Assembly (NCBI RefSeq): GCF_947179115.1
Contig: NZ_CAMXCI010000007.1
Span: forward strand, 1 to 44,936
Length of the DNA stretch: 44,936 nt
Reading direction: 5' to 3'
Source of the DNA: Commensalibacter papalotli
GTDB lineage: Bacteria > Pseudomonadota > Alphaproteobacteria > Acetobacterales > Acetobacteraceae
The translations under genes and the position numbers were made by a program. The number at the start of each line of letters is the position of its first letter. Position 1 is the stretch's first letter. Positions 1 through 8,773 of the stretch are shown in pieces. Below the pieces are notes generated by a model. The model was not told the origin of the DNA and made no database searches. It saw nothing but the letters and a program-made list of their open reading frames with translations.

Positions 1-2892
1 GGTAATATTACCAATGTTACCAGTTGCACCAGCACCTAATTTAACAGTGTCATTGGCAGCATTTAATTGCCATCCAGTAACAGCGTAATCAATATTTGTA
101 CCAAATGTTATTACAGGTTTAGCAGCATTGATAATCACGTTACCAGCTGTAAATGTTTTTACATTTCCAACATTGAATATTGTGCCACCAGCAGTACTAG
201 CAAATGTAACATCACCAGTTGTAGCAAAAGAGCCACCATTACCAAGCGTAAAGCTTGCTGACTGATTAAATGTTAGACCACCAGAACCAAGGTTCATCGT
301 GGTATTATCAAGGAATGTTAACGCAGTAGATGTCGCATTAACAAGAATACCACCCGTCAAACTAACATTGGCACCCGTACCCATAGAGAATACTTGGTTA
401 GTACCAGCAAAACTTAAGCTGTTCGCATTAATAGTACCATTAATCCCCCAATCAAATGTTTGTCTACCATTTGTTATAACAATAGAACCAGCATCCAATG
501 TAAGCGTATTGTTAGCACCCATATGGAAGAAGTTGCGATTTGCAGCAACACCAACACCAGCACCACCCAATGCAAGATCACCAGCAAGAAGATGTACGTT
601 CGCACTATCACCAAATTGCGTTAAACCATTAGATAAATTATTTATAAAGCCGTTACTAATAGTAAGCTTTGCATCATTAGCTACAACAAATGAATTGTTA
701 TACTGATTACCACCAGCAACACCCGTACCAAATGACATTGTCGCCGCATTTAGAACCAATCTGTCACCAAATACCATCTTGTCATTGATACCATTCAACA
801 GAACAGCACCTGAAAGTTGGATATTAGCATCTGCTAAGTAGGTAATAGAAGCACCACTTGTAGCTGCTGTAAATGTATCATATGTGCTTGTGTATGGATT
901 ATATGATGACACAAAATAATCACCAATAACCATTGAATTTGCGGTCAAATGAACATTATTACCAAGCGTGAATATACCAGCATTTGTATTAACTTCAAAA
1001 TTACCATTATTACTAATGGTTGGTTCATTCGCTAATCCTGTTGATATAGTCCCTGATGTCAATGTGATAACGTAATTATCACCAATTTGAACATTTGCTC
1101 CAGAGGTATTATCATATACATAGTTATACTTAGTACCACCAGCTGTAGAACTACTATTTACAAGCGGTATTTGATACGCTTTGTAGAAACGACCAGCACT
1201 GATAAATCCTGCATTTAGAATATTACCAGAAGTACCACCACCAGCTAATATCAAATTATTATTATTACCGTCCAGTGCTATACCACCAGAAAGATTAATA
1301 GTCGCGCCAGAACCAATAGTTACGTTGTTATTATTCCCAGTATTATACCAAGAATATTGCATCGCCTTCCCGGTTTGAGGATTAATTCCGCTATAATCTT
1401 TGGAATAGTTACCAATAGAAATGGTTTTACCATCAATAGTAGCACCAGTACCAATACCTAATTTTCCACCAACACCATCAACTGTAATGGCACCATTAGA
1501 TCCCAAATAGAAATTAAAAGGATTACCAGCAGAATCGTTCTGCATGGTTAAGCCACTTTGCGCCAAATTAATAATAGCGTTATTACCAATTGAGATTGAT
1601 GCTGCCTGTACAGCAAGGATGGCCCCAGTATCAGGATCTTGACCGTAACCAACAGACATTGCTAGCGCACGCAAATGAAAATCATTACCAGCAGAAATAA
1701 TACCACCAGCCTGAGCAGCAAAGTTACCCCAGTTTGCTTTATCTAACGTAACAGTAGTGTTATCACCAAAGATAAGAGTAGCAGCATTGTTGGTTGTTAA
1801 GTTGCTGTAAGCAGCACCCATACCACCATGAACAAGATAGCTCCCATTTATACCGGCACTGAAATATCCACCAGAACCAATGAAGAAACCACTACCACCA
1901 TTTGCAGCAACATTCATAGTTACATTACTACCAACAGCAACAGAAGCATTCATAAACACCCCAACGTTACCACCAGTTGTGATTTTATTATTATTACCAA
2001 TGGCAGCTTTTGGAACAACATAACCTGCACGAACGTCACCAATCGTACCCCAGTCAGCGCCAATATCCATAACAACATCATCACCAGTACTAACAGCGTT
2101 AGTACGCATACCAGTAGCATCAGCATTTAAACTGGCACCAGCCTGAGATTTGTCAGCAACACCACCAAGAAAACCAGCAGCGCTTAGGTAGGAACTACTT
2201 CCCAAATATAAGGAACGACCATTAGGCGTAAGAGCATTAGCAGTCTCGCCATATGTCAGACCTAAATTACCAGAACCCGCAGAAAATGCAGCAGCATTCC
2301 CCACCCAAAGTTGAGCTCTATCACCAACACCAAGCGCAGCACCAGACTGAATGTTCAAACCAGCGGTTTGTTGATAAATTGCACCACCCAAACCAGCACC
2401 AACACCAAATGTACCTTGAAATCCAGTGGCAACTTGGTCAGAACCAGCCCAAGTATACAAATTAGCCTGACCAGAAGCAGCAGCAGGCGTCATTGAATTA
2501 GCGTAAGCAAGCCAAAGTGATCGTGAGGTGGCAACTGTGTATGTATTTTTATCCTGCGCTGGAGCTGCAGCTCTTGCTGCATACGGTGTAACCGCTGCAG
2601 AACGCCCTAATGCACCAGCATAATAGGTTTGGTCCAATGCAGACATAACACCTGCTTTATATGCAGATGCAAGAGAATCAGCCCCAGACCCAAGAGAACC
2701 AGTAGATGATAAATCAGTAAGCGATGCAGAACCTGCGCTATTTAAAGAACCACCACTAATAGCAGCAGAATCATTCGAACTTCCAAATAGCGCACTGTTT
2801 AAAGACGATGAAGCATCATCGTTCGTTGCCGCAATCACTGTTGCAGCTTGATCAATACTTGACGTATTGTTATTTTCGTTTTCTTCAGACAT
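1..2892 (-). CDS. Giant beta-solenoid repeat protein, N-terminal part (runs off window)
   Basis: The minus strand reads open from an ATG at 2892 to the first base of the window, giving 964 codons without a stop, so the gene continues beyond the left edge. An AGGA ribosome binding site lies at 2900-2903, seven bases before the ATG. The protein starts MSEENENNNTSS and has no Sec signal peptide. Residues 1 to about 115 are Ser/Ala/Asn-rich low complexity. The rest is a long Gly/Asn/Ala/Thr-rich array of short strands with recurring IGNN, GAxxxL and LGxGGxL-type turns, as expected of a parallel beta-helix. My translation has no cysteine. Composition suggests a secreted or surface protein, for example an adhesin exported by a type I system with a C-terminal signal, but the C-terminus is outside the window. 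Short open frames on the other strand here are by-products of the repetitive codons. The open frame is certain; the function is inferred. Confidence 0.85.
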   Translation of the reverse strand, partial: MSEENENNNTSSIDQAATVIAATNDDASSSLNSALFGSSNDSAAISGGSLNSAGSASLTDLSSTGSLGSGADSLASAYKAGVMSALDQTYYAGALGRSAAVTPYAARAAAPAQDKNTYTVATSRSLWLAYANSMTPAAASGQANLYTWAGSDQVATGFQGTFGVGAGLGGAIYQQTAGLNIQSGAALGVGDRAQLWVGNAAAFSAGSGNLGLTYGETANALTPNGRSLYLGSSSYLSAAGFLGGVADKSQAGASLNADATGMRTNAVSTGDDVVMDIGADWGTIGDVRAGYVVPKAAIGNNNKITTGGNVGVFMNASVAVGSNVTMNVAANGGSGFFIGSGGYFSAGINGSYLVHGGMGAAYSNLTTNNAATLIFGDNTTVTLDKANWGNFAAQAGGIISAGNDFHLRALAMSVGYGQDPDTGAILAVQAASISIGNNAIINLAQSGLTMQNDSAGNPFNFYLGSNGAITVDGVGGKLGIGTGATIDGKTISIGNYSKDYSGINPQTGKAMQYSWYNTGNNNNVTIGSGATINLSGGIALDGNNNNLILAGGGTSGNILNAGFISAGRFYKAYQIPLVNSSSTAGGTKYNYVYDNTSGANVQIGDNYVITLTSGTISTGLANEPTISNNGNFEVNTNAGIFTLGNNVHLTANSMVIGDYFVSSYNPYTSTYDTFTAATSGASITYLADANIQLSGAVLLNGINDKMVFGDRLVLNAATMSFGTGVAGGNQYNNSFVVANDAKLTISNGFINNLSNGLTQFGDSANVHLLAGDLALGGAGVGVAANRNFFHMGANNTLTLDAGSIVITNGRQTFDWGINGTINANSLSFAGTNQVFSMGTGANVSLTGGILVNATSTALTFLDNTTMNLGSGGLTFNQSASFTLGNGGSFATTGDVTFASTAGGTIFNVGNVKTFTAGNVIINAAKPVITFGTNIDYAVTGWQLNAANDTVKLGAGATGNIGNIT

Positions 2893-2899
2893 TAAATAA

Positions 2900-2903
2900 T
2901 CCT
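2900..2903 (-). promoter_or_regulatory. Ribosome binding site of the solenoid gene
   Basis: Read on the minus strand, AGGA precedes the ATG at 2892 by seven bases. It fixes the start of a gene whose other end is not visible. Confidence 0.6.
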
Positions 2904-3013
2904 AAAATGAATAATTGACTTATTTTTTTAGTATTTAATTTCTGTATTTATATTTAAAATTATTAAAGTATTATTTATTTATGTAGTCTATATTTTTAGC
3001 AAATTGACAAAAT

Positions 3014-3367
3014 CTATTCCGCATCTAAATCAGCTAGAACAAGATCCGCAAATTGTGGAATGCTTAACGCACTACCACCGATATTAACCACTTCAAAATA
3101 CTCATTCCATTCGCTTTCACGCAAATGCTGGGTAATATGCTTGCTCATTTCAGACAATTCAACTGACCAAACAACATAAAACTCAAAATCTACGACACGA
3201 GGAATCTTGCCATCAATCTGCCCCGCAGCAATCAATTGAACTCTATTATCACCTGCCAAAGATGATAAATTTACAATCATACGCTGTAAAATTTGTTCTT
3301 TAATCTGCTTTGTAACTTTTTTCCATTTATCTTTAGGGGAAAAAACTTGCGTTACAACATAAGCCAT
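3014..3367 (-). CDS. Small conserved protein of unknown function (DUF6616/NIPSNAP-like)
   Basis: This is a 117-residue soluble protein without signal peptide or membrane segment. It starts MAYVVTQVFSPKD from an ATG with a strong AAGGAAG ribosome binding site. The pattern of a short N-terminal strand, an amphipathic helix, a central strand (YVVWSVE, about residue 64), a second helix and the ending SEWNEYFEVVNIGG recalls small ferredoxin-fold proteins of the DUF6616 or NIPSNAP kind. I recognise the pattern only loosely and assign no reaction. It stands alone, about 120 bases upstream of the giant solenoid gene on the same strand. A perfect 16-base palindrome lies some 50 bases before its start. 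The family name is tentative. Confidence 0.75.
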   Translation of the reverse strand: MAYVVTQVFSPKDKWKKVTKQIKEQILQRMIVNLSSLAGDNRVQLIAAGQIDGKIPRVVDFEFYVVWSVELSEMSKHITQHLRESEWNEYFEVVNIGGSALSIPQFADLVLADLDAE

Positions 3368-3418
3368 ATTGACTTCCTTTTTAAAGCTATAATTGAAAAC
3401 CTAGTTAAAAATATTAAC

Positions 3419-3434
3419 AAGTGGTTAACCACTT
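3419..3434. repeat. Perfect 16-base palindrome upstream of the 3014-3367 gene
   Basis: AAGTGGTTAACCACTT reads the same on both strands. It sits between the stop of the DUF2147 gene and the start of the next gene, so it could be an operator or a short hairpin. No T-run follows on the minus strand. Confidence 0.5.
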
Positions 3435-3452
3435 ATTAAATAACAGTTAATG

Positions 3453-3473
3453 ATGCTAAAAGTCAATTAGCAT
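3453..3473 (-). terminator. Weak hairpin after the DUF2147 gene
   Basis: ATGCTAA and TTAGCAT pair across a seven-base loop, starting two bases past the stop codon. There is no clear T-tract, so this may be only a transcript-end hairpin. Confidence 0.3.
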
Positions 3474-3474
3474 T

Positions 3475-3975
3475 TTACTTTAAGTCGGGTAAACGGCAAT
3501 TTTCCATTATTTTGCCTGAGAAACGATGCCAGGTATGTGTTTCACCTAGTAAAGTGATCCCTAAATACCCTCGAACTTTTAACTCACCCTTACTTGAAAC
3601 CCATATCTTAGCATCATATGCCTTTTCGTTTCTTGGATCAAAGATGGTCCCAGACCAACGATTCCCGGATTTATCACGTACGAAATTCTGTAACATCAGA
3701 AAATTACACTGAGAGTTCCCTTGCTTTGAGGTCGGGGGCAGAGGTGTTGTATATTGCATTCCCACAAAACGGCCACATAACTTTTGACCGCATACGTAAA
3801 TTTGAAAAACACCATCATTTTCTTTTGTTGCCCACAAACCAACTTCTACAGGCTGTGATATTTTAATAGGATCAGCAGACTGCTGAGCATTAATGTTACT
3901 TAATGAAGCAAAAAATAGGGACATCATAAATATAATACCAGTAATTACGCTTACTTTTTTAAGTCTGGTAAACAC
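3475..3975 (-). CDS. Secreted DUF2147 family protein
   Basis: The 166-residue precursor has a basic start (MFTRLKK), a hydrophobic stretch at residues about 9-25 and a likely signal-peptidase site near NINAQQ, so it is probably periplasmic. The mature part follows the DUF2147 order: GLWATKENDGVFQIYVCGQKLCG near residue 46, then a tryptophan-containing segment with IFDPRNEKAYDAKI, then LKVRGYLGITLLGETHTWHR near the end. Two cysteines in the CGQKLCG segment are typical of the family and could form a disulfide. Family members are small beta-barrel-like envelope proteins of unknown reaction. It stands as a single gene between grxC and the small conserved gene. The family call is firm; the role is unknown. 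Confidence 0.85.
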   Translation of the reverse strand: MFTRLKKVSVITGIIFMMSLFFASLSNINAQQSADPIKISQPVEVGLWATKENDGVFQIYVCGQKLCGRFVGMQYTTPLPPTSKQGNSQCNFLMLQNFVRDKSGNRWSGTIFDPRNEKAYDAKIWVSSKGELKVRGYLGITLLGETHTWHRFSGKIMENCRLPDLK

Positions 3976-4037
3976 CTTTAATCCCTCATGATAATTTATA
4001 ATTAAAACGAAATGAGATGACTATATATTGTTTCTTT

Positions 4038-4295
4038 TTAAATTCCCAATAATTTTTGTAACTCACCTGATTGATTTAATGCCATCAAATCATCACAACC
4101 ACCAATTGCTTTATCATCAATAAAAATCTGAGGAACTGATGTTTTTCCTCCGGAACGATTAATAGCCTCTTCACGTTCTTTCGTCCCTTTGGGTGCATTT
4201 ATCTCATTAAACGCAACATCTTTTGCTTGTAATAACATGATTGCTCTTTGACAATAAGGACATCCTGGTTGCGTATAAATTTCAATTTTAGCCAT
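4038..4295 (-). CDS. grxC: Glutaredoxin 3
   Basis: This 85-residue protein is a classic dithiol glutaredoxin of the GrxC type. It has the CPYC redox motif at residues 12-15, the cis-proline TSVP at 52-55 and the glutathione-binding GGCDD at 65-69. It reduces disulfides and glutathione mixed disulfides in the cytoplasm using glutathione. It lies about 100 bases downstream of comF on the same strand; comF followed by grxC is a common alphaproteobacterial arrangement, which supports both calls. Length and motifs match the family fully. Confidence 0.96.
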   Translation of the reverse strand: MAKIEIYTQPGCPYCQRAIMLLQAKDVAFNEINAPKGTKEREEAINRSGGKTSVPQIFIDDKAIGGCDDLMALNQSGELQKLLGI

Positions 4296-4394
4296 CGTAA
4301 ACTCCTTAAGATATAAAATGATATTTGTTAAAATATAAATAGTTCATCAAGACAAAACAAGTCCCATCAAAATTTCTAGTTATTTTCTATATAA

Positions 4395-5108
4395 TTACAC
4401 AACTTTTGCTGCCACTAAAAGATCAACTTGTGCAACACCAGCCTCTAACAAAACCGATGTACACTCGGCTAAAGTTGAGCCTGTTGTCATCACATCATCA
4501 ATTAATAAAATACGTTTATTCTTTATTTTATTTAGATATTTAGGATATGCAATAAATGCATTTTTTAATAAATATTGCCGTTCTTGCTTATTATAATGCC
4601 CTAAAACCATTGTCTCTTTAACACGTAATAACCCCATAGGCAGAACTGAAGTTTTACTTATCTTCCCAATCTGCCAAGCTAATAATGCAGACTGATTATA
4701 TTGACGATGCCTCAATCTTTTTTTATGTAAGGGAACAGGAATAATAATATCTGTTTGAACAATTAAATCTTTAGCACAACGATGCATAAAATAAGATAAA
4801 AAAACCAAACTCTTTTGTTGATCACCGTATTTTAACGGCATAATTAGTTTTTTAAAGCCTTCATTATACAAGAAAGCTGCTCGACATTGATGCCAAGGAA
4901 CCGCTGCAGAAGCACATTCCAAACAAATATAATCTTTACCAACTTCTTCCCAAGAAATAAATGGCCGATTACATGAAAGACAATATGGCTTTTCAATAAA
5001 ATCAAGATCTTTAAAGCAATCTGAACAAACCCATCCAGCATCAACAACAATTTTACTGCAGATTAGACAACGAGGAGGAACTAAAAAATTCAGAATATGC
5101 TCAAAAAT
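4395..5108 (-). CDS. comF: ComF family phosphoribosyltransferase-like protein, non-AUG start likely
   Basis: The reading frame encodes a complete ComF protein. It has an N-terminal segment ending in LVPPRC, a zinc-ribbon-like region with four CxxC pairs (CLIC, CSDC, CLSC, CLEC), then a phosphoribosyltransferase fold with KYGD, the conserved PVPLHKKRLRHRQYNQS segment and the PRPP-binding loop ILLIDDVMTTGSTL. ComF proteins are linked to DNA uptake and replication-associated DNA handling. The oddity is the start. The frame is open back to a stop at 5130-5132, yet it holds no ATG, GTG or TTG before the zinc ribbon; the first standard start is a TTG at 4920-4922, which would delete six of the eight cysteines. 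I give the ATT at 5106-5108 as a provisional start (237 residues); a CTG at 5091-5093 is another option. The gene follows yjbQ and precedes grxC. Confidence 0.8.
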   Translation of the reverse strand: MFEHILNFLVPPRCLICSKIVVDAGWVCSDCFKDLDFIEKPYCLSCNRPFISWEEVGKDYICLECASAAVPWHQCRAAFLYNEGFKKLIMPLKYGDQQKSLVFLSYFMHRCAKDLIVQTDIIIPVPLHKKRLRHRQYNQSALLAWQIGKISKTSVLPMGLLRVKETMVLGHYNKQERQYLLKNAFIAYPKYLNKIKNKRILLIDDVMTTGSTLAECTSVLLEAGVAQVDLLVAAKVV

Positions 5109-5165
5109 GGTAAATACTTTTCTTTTTCCTTATTTAGAATTATAAGAAAGGGAACAAATAAATAT

Positions 5166-5585
5166 TTACTCGCCCATTACATGCAAAGCAACCTCACGAA
5201 GGTGAGCTTGCCTCCGATGCTCAAATAAATAAATACCTTGCCACATCCCCAACACCATTTGACGGTTTACAACAGGTATAGAAAGATGTGTCTGAGTTAA
5301 AATCGTTTTAATATGCGCGGGCATATCATCTACCCCTTCACTATCATGTAGATAATAACGATTTTCAGGAACCAAATCGTTCAAATAAGATAAGATATCT
5401 TGACGAACATCCGGATCAACATTTTCCTGCACTATAAAAGATGCGGAAGTATGCTTGCACCACAACGTTAACAATCCTGTAACAATACCTGTTTTTAAAA
5501 TCCAATTAGATATTTCTACGTTCAGCATGGTTAAACCTTGACCATGCGTTTGAACTTGTAAAAAACCCGTTTGTTGTTTCATCAT
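5166..5585 (-). CDS. yjbQ: YjbQ family (UPF0047) protein
   Basis: The 139-residue protein matches the YjbQ/UPF0047 family throughout. It has HTSASFIVQENVDPDVRQD at residues about 46-64, then DSEGVDDMPAHIKTIL, and near the end GMWQGIYLFEHR. The conserved histidines and acidic residues form the metal-bound pocket of the family. Some members show a weak thiamine-phosphate synthase activity; the true cellular role is unclear. Its start lies two bases after the trpS stop, so the two genes are very likely co-transcribed. Two adjacent ATGs (5585 and 5582) are possible starts. Confidence 0.9.
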   Translation of the reverse strand: MMKQQTGFLQVQTHGQGLTMLNVEISNWILKTGIVTGLLTLWCKHTSASFIVQENVDPDVRQDILSYLNDLVPENRYYLHDSEGVDDMPAHIKTILTQTHLSIPVVNRQMVLGMWQGIYLFEHRRQAHLREVALHVMGE

Positions 5586-5587
5586 AA

Positions 5588-6598
5588 CTACTTTATAAAT
5601 CCTACAATTGCTTCTGCTTCAGATACAATCGGTTCTGCGATGGCTGATGCTTTTTCAGCACCTTTCCTTAAGATAGCATGAATATGAGCTTGATCTGCCA
5701 GTAATTTTTTGGCTTGTTCACGAATTGGTGAAATATGTTGGATTAATACATCCGATAGTGCTGATTTAAAACCACTAAACCCTTGCCCTGCAAATTCTTG
5801 TAGTGTCTGATCAACAGTTTTACCTGACATCACAGAATATATCGAAACTAAATTTAACGCTTCTAAGCGATTTTCAAGTCCTTCTTTCTCTGATGGTAAA
5901 GGCTCGGAATCACTCTTTGCACGCTTGATTTTGTTAACAATGACATCATCTTCATCCATCAACTCAATCCGCCCTTGCTCAGAAGGATCAGACTTCGACA
6001 TTTTCTTGCTACCATCGCGTAGATTCATCACACGAGCACTGGTAGTTGGAATATATCCTTGAACTTCAGAAAAAAAATCCGTTTCATAATCATAATTAAA
6101 TTTCTGAGCAATATCATTTGCCAACTCTAGATGCTGACGCTGATCTTCACCTACAGGAACACAGGTTGCTTTATAAGTTAAAATATCAGCAGCCATCAAG
6201 TTAGGATATACATATAGCCCTGCAGACTGTGCTTCTCTATTTTTACCAGCTTTATCCTTAAACTGGGTCATTCTGTTCATCCAGCCAATACGCGCAACAC
6301 AATTAAAAATCCATGCTAAGCGCGCATGTGCCGAAACGGCTGATTGATTAAATAAAATATGTTTTTGTGGATCAATTCCTGCTGCAACCAAAATAGCGGC
6401 TTGCTCAATAATCTGTTTTCTGAGCTGCACGGGATCTTGCCAAACCGTTAACGCATGCATATCTACCAAACAGTAAATACATTCATTTCCCTCTTGAATG
6501 TCAACCCAGTGACGAATTGCCCCCAAATAATTTCCTAAATGTGGAATTCCTGTAGGTTGAATACCAGAGAAAACTCTTTTTCCTAACGGTTTAGACAC
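5588..6598 (-). CDS. trpS: Tryptophan--tRNA ligase
   Basis: This class I aminoacyl-tRNA synthetase charges tRNA-Trp with tryptophan using ATP. At 336 residues it has the usual bacterial TrpS length. The HIGH-equivalent is PTGIPHLGN at residues 15-23, and KMSKS lies near residue 200 within GSKKMSKSDPSEQGRI. The GEDQRQHLELANDIA segment of the active site is present. The start is GTG at 6596-6598, supported by an AAGGTG ribosome binding site about nine bases upstream. It sits just before yjbQ and just after the FKBP lipoprotein gene. Confidence 0.97.
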   Translation of the reverse strand: MSKPLGKRVFSGIQPTGIPHLGNYLGAIRHWVDIQEGNECIYCLVDMHALTVWQDPVQLRKQIIEQAAILVAAGIDPQKHILFNQSAVSAHARLAWIFNCVARIGWMNRMTQFKDKAGKNREAQSAGLYVYPNLMAADILTYKATCVPVGEDQRQHLELANDIAQKFNYDYETDFFSEVQGYIPTTSARVMNLRDGSKKMSKSDPSEQGRIELMDEDDVIVNKIKRAKSDSEPLPSEKEGLENRLEALNLVSIYSVMSGKTVDQTLQEFAGQGFSGFKSALSDVLIQHISPIREQAKKLLADQAHIHAILRKGAEKASAIAEPIVSEAEAIVGFIK

Positions 6599-6628
6599 AA
6601 TAAAACACCTTTATTTTACACAAACAAC

Positions 6629-7111
6629 TTATTTATTACCAGCACCTTTGGTAACGCCGACCAGATGGATTTTAAAGACTAAGGGACTATTAGAAGGAAT
6701 AACACCCATTGTTTTTTCTGCATAGCCTAAATTCGCTGGAACAAAAAGCTGCCAAGTATCCCCCGGATGCATCATTGGCAAAGCCTCCATCCATCCAGGA
6801 ATAAGACCATCGACTGGCATTTGCATTAATCCACCACCATGACGATCAGAAGCATCAAAAATCACACCATCGGGTAATCGGCCTTCATACTCAACCAATA
6901 CCAAGTCTCCTTTGGCTGGAGACGCATCTTTTGGATCGCCTGTTTGAATAACACGATAAGCCAAACCACTGGGTAGTGTTTTCACACCAGACTCAGCTGT
7001 TACTTTCTTCATAAATTGATCAGACGTTAATTGAACATCTTTATCACCCGCACAGGCTGCCAAAGAGAAAGCAAAAAATGCAGGAGCCATAAAAGCAAAG
7101 AATTTTTTCAT
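6629..7111 (-). CDS. FKBP-type peptidyl-prolyl isomerase lipoprotein
   Basis: The 160-residue precursor starts MKKFFAFMAPAFF and has a lipobox ending SLAAC at about residue 22, so it is a predicted lipoprotein. The rest is a Mip/FkpA-like FKBP domain: GLAYRVIQTGD, VEYEGRLPDGVIFDAS, the pocket tryptophan in IPGWMEALPMM, GDTWQLFVPANLGYAEK, and LVFKIHLVGV at the end. It would speed proline isomerisation of envelope proteins. I chose ATG 7111 over the upstream TTG at 7120 because the AGGA site has proper spacing only to the ATG. It follows argG by 24 bases. Confidence 0.92.
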   Translation of the reverse strand: MKKFFAFMAPAFFAFSLAACAGDKDVQLTSDQFMKKVTAESGVKTLPSGLAYRVIQTGDPKDASPAKGDLVLVEYEGRLPDGVIFDASDRHGGGLMQMPVDGLIPGWMEALPMMHPGDTWQLFVPANLGYAEKTMGVIPSNSPLVFKIHLVGVTKGAGNK

Positions 7112-7135
7112 GATCGCCAATTCCTATTCACAAAG

Positions 7136-8365
7136 TTATAAACTGCCGCCGCGACGTCCTGCTTGCGCACCCAGACGTAAACGTAATGCATTTAATTTAA
7201 TAAAGCCTTGAGCATCAACTTGATTATACGCACCTTCATCATCTTCAAAAGTAACGACGCGCATATCATATAGGCTATTGGGGCTTTCACGACCCATAAG
7301 GATCATATTACCTTTGTACAGTTTCAAATGTACGCGCCCATTCACAGAATGTTGGCTTTCATCAATGAGTGCCTGTAACATACGGCGTTCAGGAGAGAAC
7401 CAAAAACCATTATAAATCAACTCTGCATAACGGGGCATAATACTATCTTTTAGATGCCCAGCTTCACGATCTAATGTAATAGATTCCATGTTTCTATGAG
7501 CAAATAATAAAATTGTACCTCCAGGAGTTTCATAAATCCCACGAGATTTCATACCGACAAAACGATTTTCAACCAAATCTAGACGACCAATTCCATTTTC
7601 TTTACCCAACTCATTAAGACGAGTAAGTAAGGTTGCTGGTGACATGGCTACACCATTAATTGCTACTGGATCACCAGATTTAAAATCAATGGTAATTTCA
7701 GTTGCTTTATCAGGCGCATCTTCAGGAGAAATCGTACGTTGGAAAACAATTTCATCAGGAGCTTCCGCTGGATTTTCCAGTAACTTTCCTTCAGAAGAGG
7801 AATGCAATAAATTTGCATCAACAGAGAATGGTGCTTCCCCACGTTTATCATGCGCAATGGGAATTTGATTTTCTTCGGCAAATTGCAATAAACGGGTACG
7901 AGAAGTCAATTCCCACTCACGCCAAGGTGCAATCACTTTAACATCAGGTTTTAGTGCATAATAAGCAAGTTCAAAACGAACTTGATCATTACCTTTACCC
8001 GTTGCCCCATGAGCCACTGCATCCGCACCAACTTGTTCAGCAATTTCAATTTGACGTTTTGAAATTAAAGGTCGTGCAATAGAGGTTCCAAGTAAATATT
8101 GACCTTCATATAAGGTGTTGGCACGAAACATTGGGAAAACATAGTCGCGAACAAATTCTTCACGTAAATCTTCAACAAAGATTTCTTTCACACCAAACAT
8201 TTCGGCTTTTTTACGTGCTGGCCCTAATTCTTCACCTTGGCCTAAATCCGCAGTGAATGTAACCACTTCACATTCATAATTTTTTTGCAACCAACGCAAA
8301 ATAACCGAAGTATCTAACCCACCAGAATAAGCAAGAACAACTTTGTTCACCTTTTTTTCTGCCAT
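7136..8365 (-). CDS. argG: Argininosuccinate synthase
   Basis: This enzyme joins citrulline and aspartate with ATP to make argininosuccinate, the penultimate step of arginine synthesis. The 409-residue protein has the PP-loop AYSGGLDTS at residues 12-20, GATGKGNDQVRFE near residue 120, and APWREW and SSEGKLLENP downstream, all diagnostic of ArgG. Length is typical. The ATG follows a modest AGAG ribosome binding site. About 400 bases of non-coding DNA lie upstream, so it probably has its own promoter and may read into the FKBP gene. Confidence 0.97.
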   Translation of the reverse strand: MAEKKVNKVVLAYSGGLDTSVILRWLQKNYECEVVTFTADLGQGEELGPARKKAEMFGVKEIFVEDLREEFVRDYVFPMFRANTLYEGQYLLGTSIARPLISKRQIEIAEQVGADAVAHGATGKGNDQVRFELAYYALKPDVKVIAPWREWELTSRTRLLQFAEENQIPIAHDKRGEAPFSVDANLLHSSSEGKLLENPAEAPDEIVFQRTISPEDAPDKATEITIDFKSGDPVAINGVAMSPATLLTRLNELGKENGIGRLDLVENRFVGMKSRGIYETPGGTILLFAHRNMESITLDREAGHLKDSIMPRYAELIYNGFWFSPERRMLQALIDESQHSVNGRVHLKLYKGNMILMGRESPNSLYDMRVVTFEDDEGAYNQVDAQGFIKLNALRLRLGAQAGRRGGSL

Positions 8366-8773
8366 AGTTTTTCTCTTTTCATATAAAAATCCAGATATTT
8401 GCTGATTTTATAGCACTATTCAACAATATTTTAAATAAACATTCTTGGGAATATAGCAGAAATACAATAAATAATTCTATATCGTAATAAATATGGTTTT
8501 TATCTAATCATCTGTTTAAGTATACAACATTCAAGCCAGTTTTTTTATATAAATATTAATTAAATATTTATTGCTATATAAATTAAACCACCAAGAATAG
8601 TCTTTACAAATTTTCAACTTTATTGAACAGTTATTTTTCGTGAATATATTTATGAAACGGATATAATAATTCACTTTTTCGCAAGTAATTAACTTACCAT
8701 TAAAAACAAATTATTAAAAAAATAATTACTCATAAGCTACTTTTATTATAAATAAAACTATTCCTTTCCAAAT
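8366..8773. other. Non-coding AT-rich stretch between the glycosyltransferase gene and argG
   Basis: There is no open frame of note on either strand. The stretch must hold the argG promoter (minus strand) and the end of the glycosyltransferase transcript. I could not pick a convincing -35/-10 pair; a TATAAA element near 8408-8415 (minus strand) is only suggestive. No tRNA, hairpin with T-run or repeat was seen. Confidence 0.5.

Noticed and set aside
67..2496. Several plus-strand open frames (for example 299-706 and 1828-2130)
   Set aside because: They lie opposite the continuous 964-codon minus-strand frame, are Thr/Asn/Ser- or Gln/His-rich by-products of its repetitive codons, and have no convincing ribosome binding sites.
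4844..5050. Minus-strand frame of 68 codons overlapping comF
   Set aside because: It is a shifted reading of the comF zinc-ribbon region; the true frame shows the conserved CxxC pairs.
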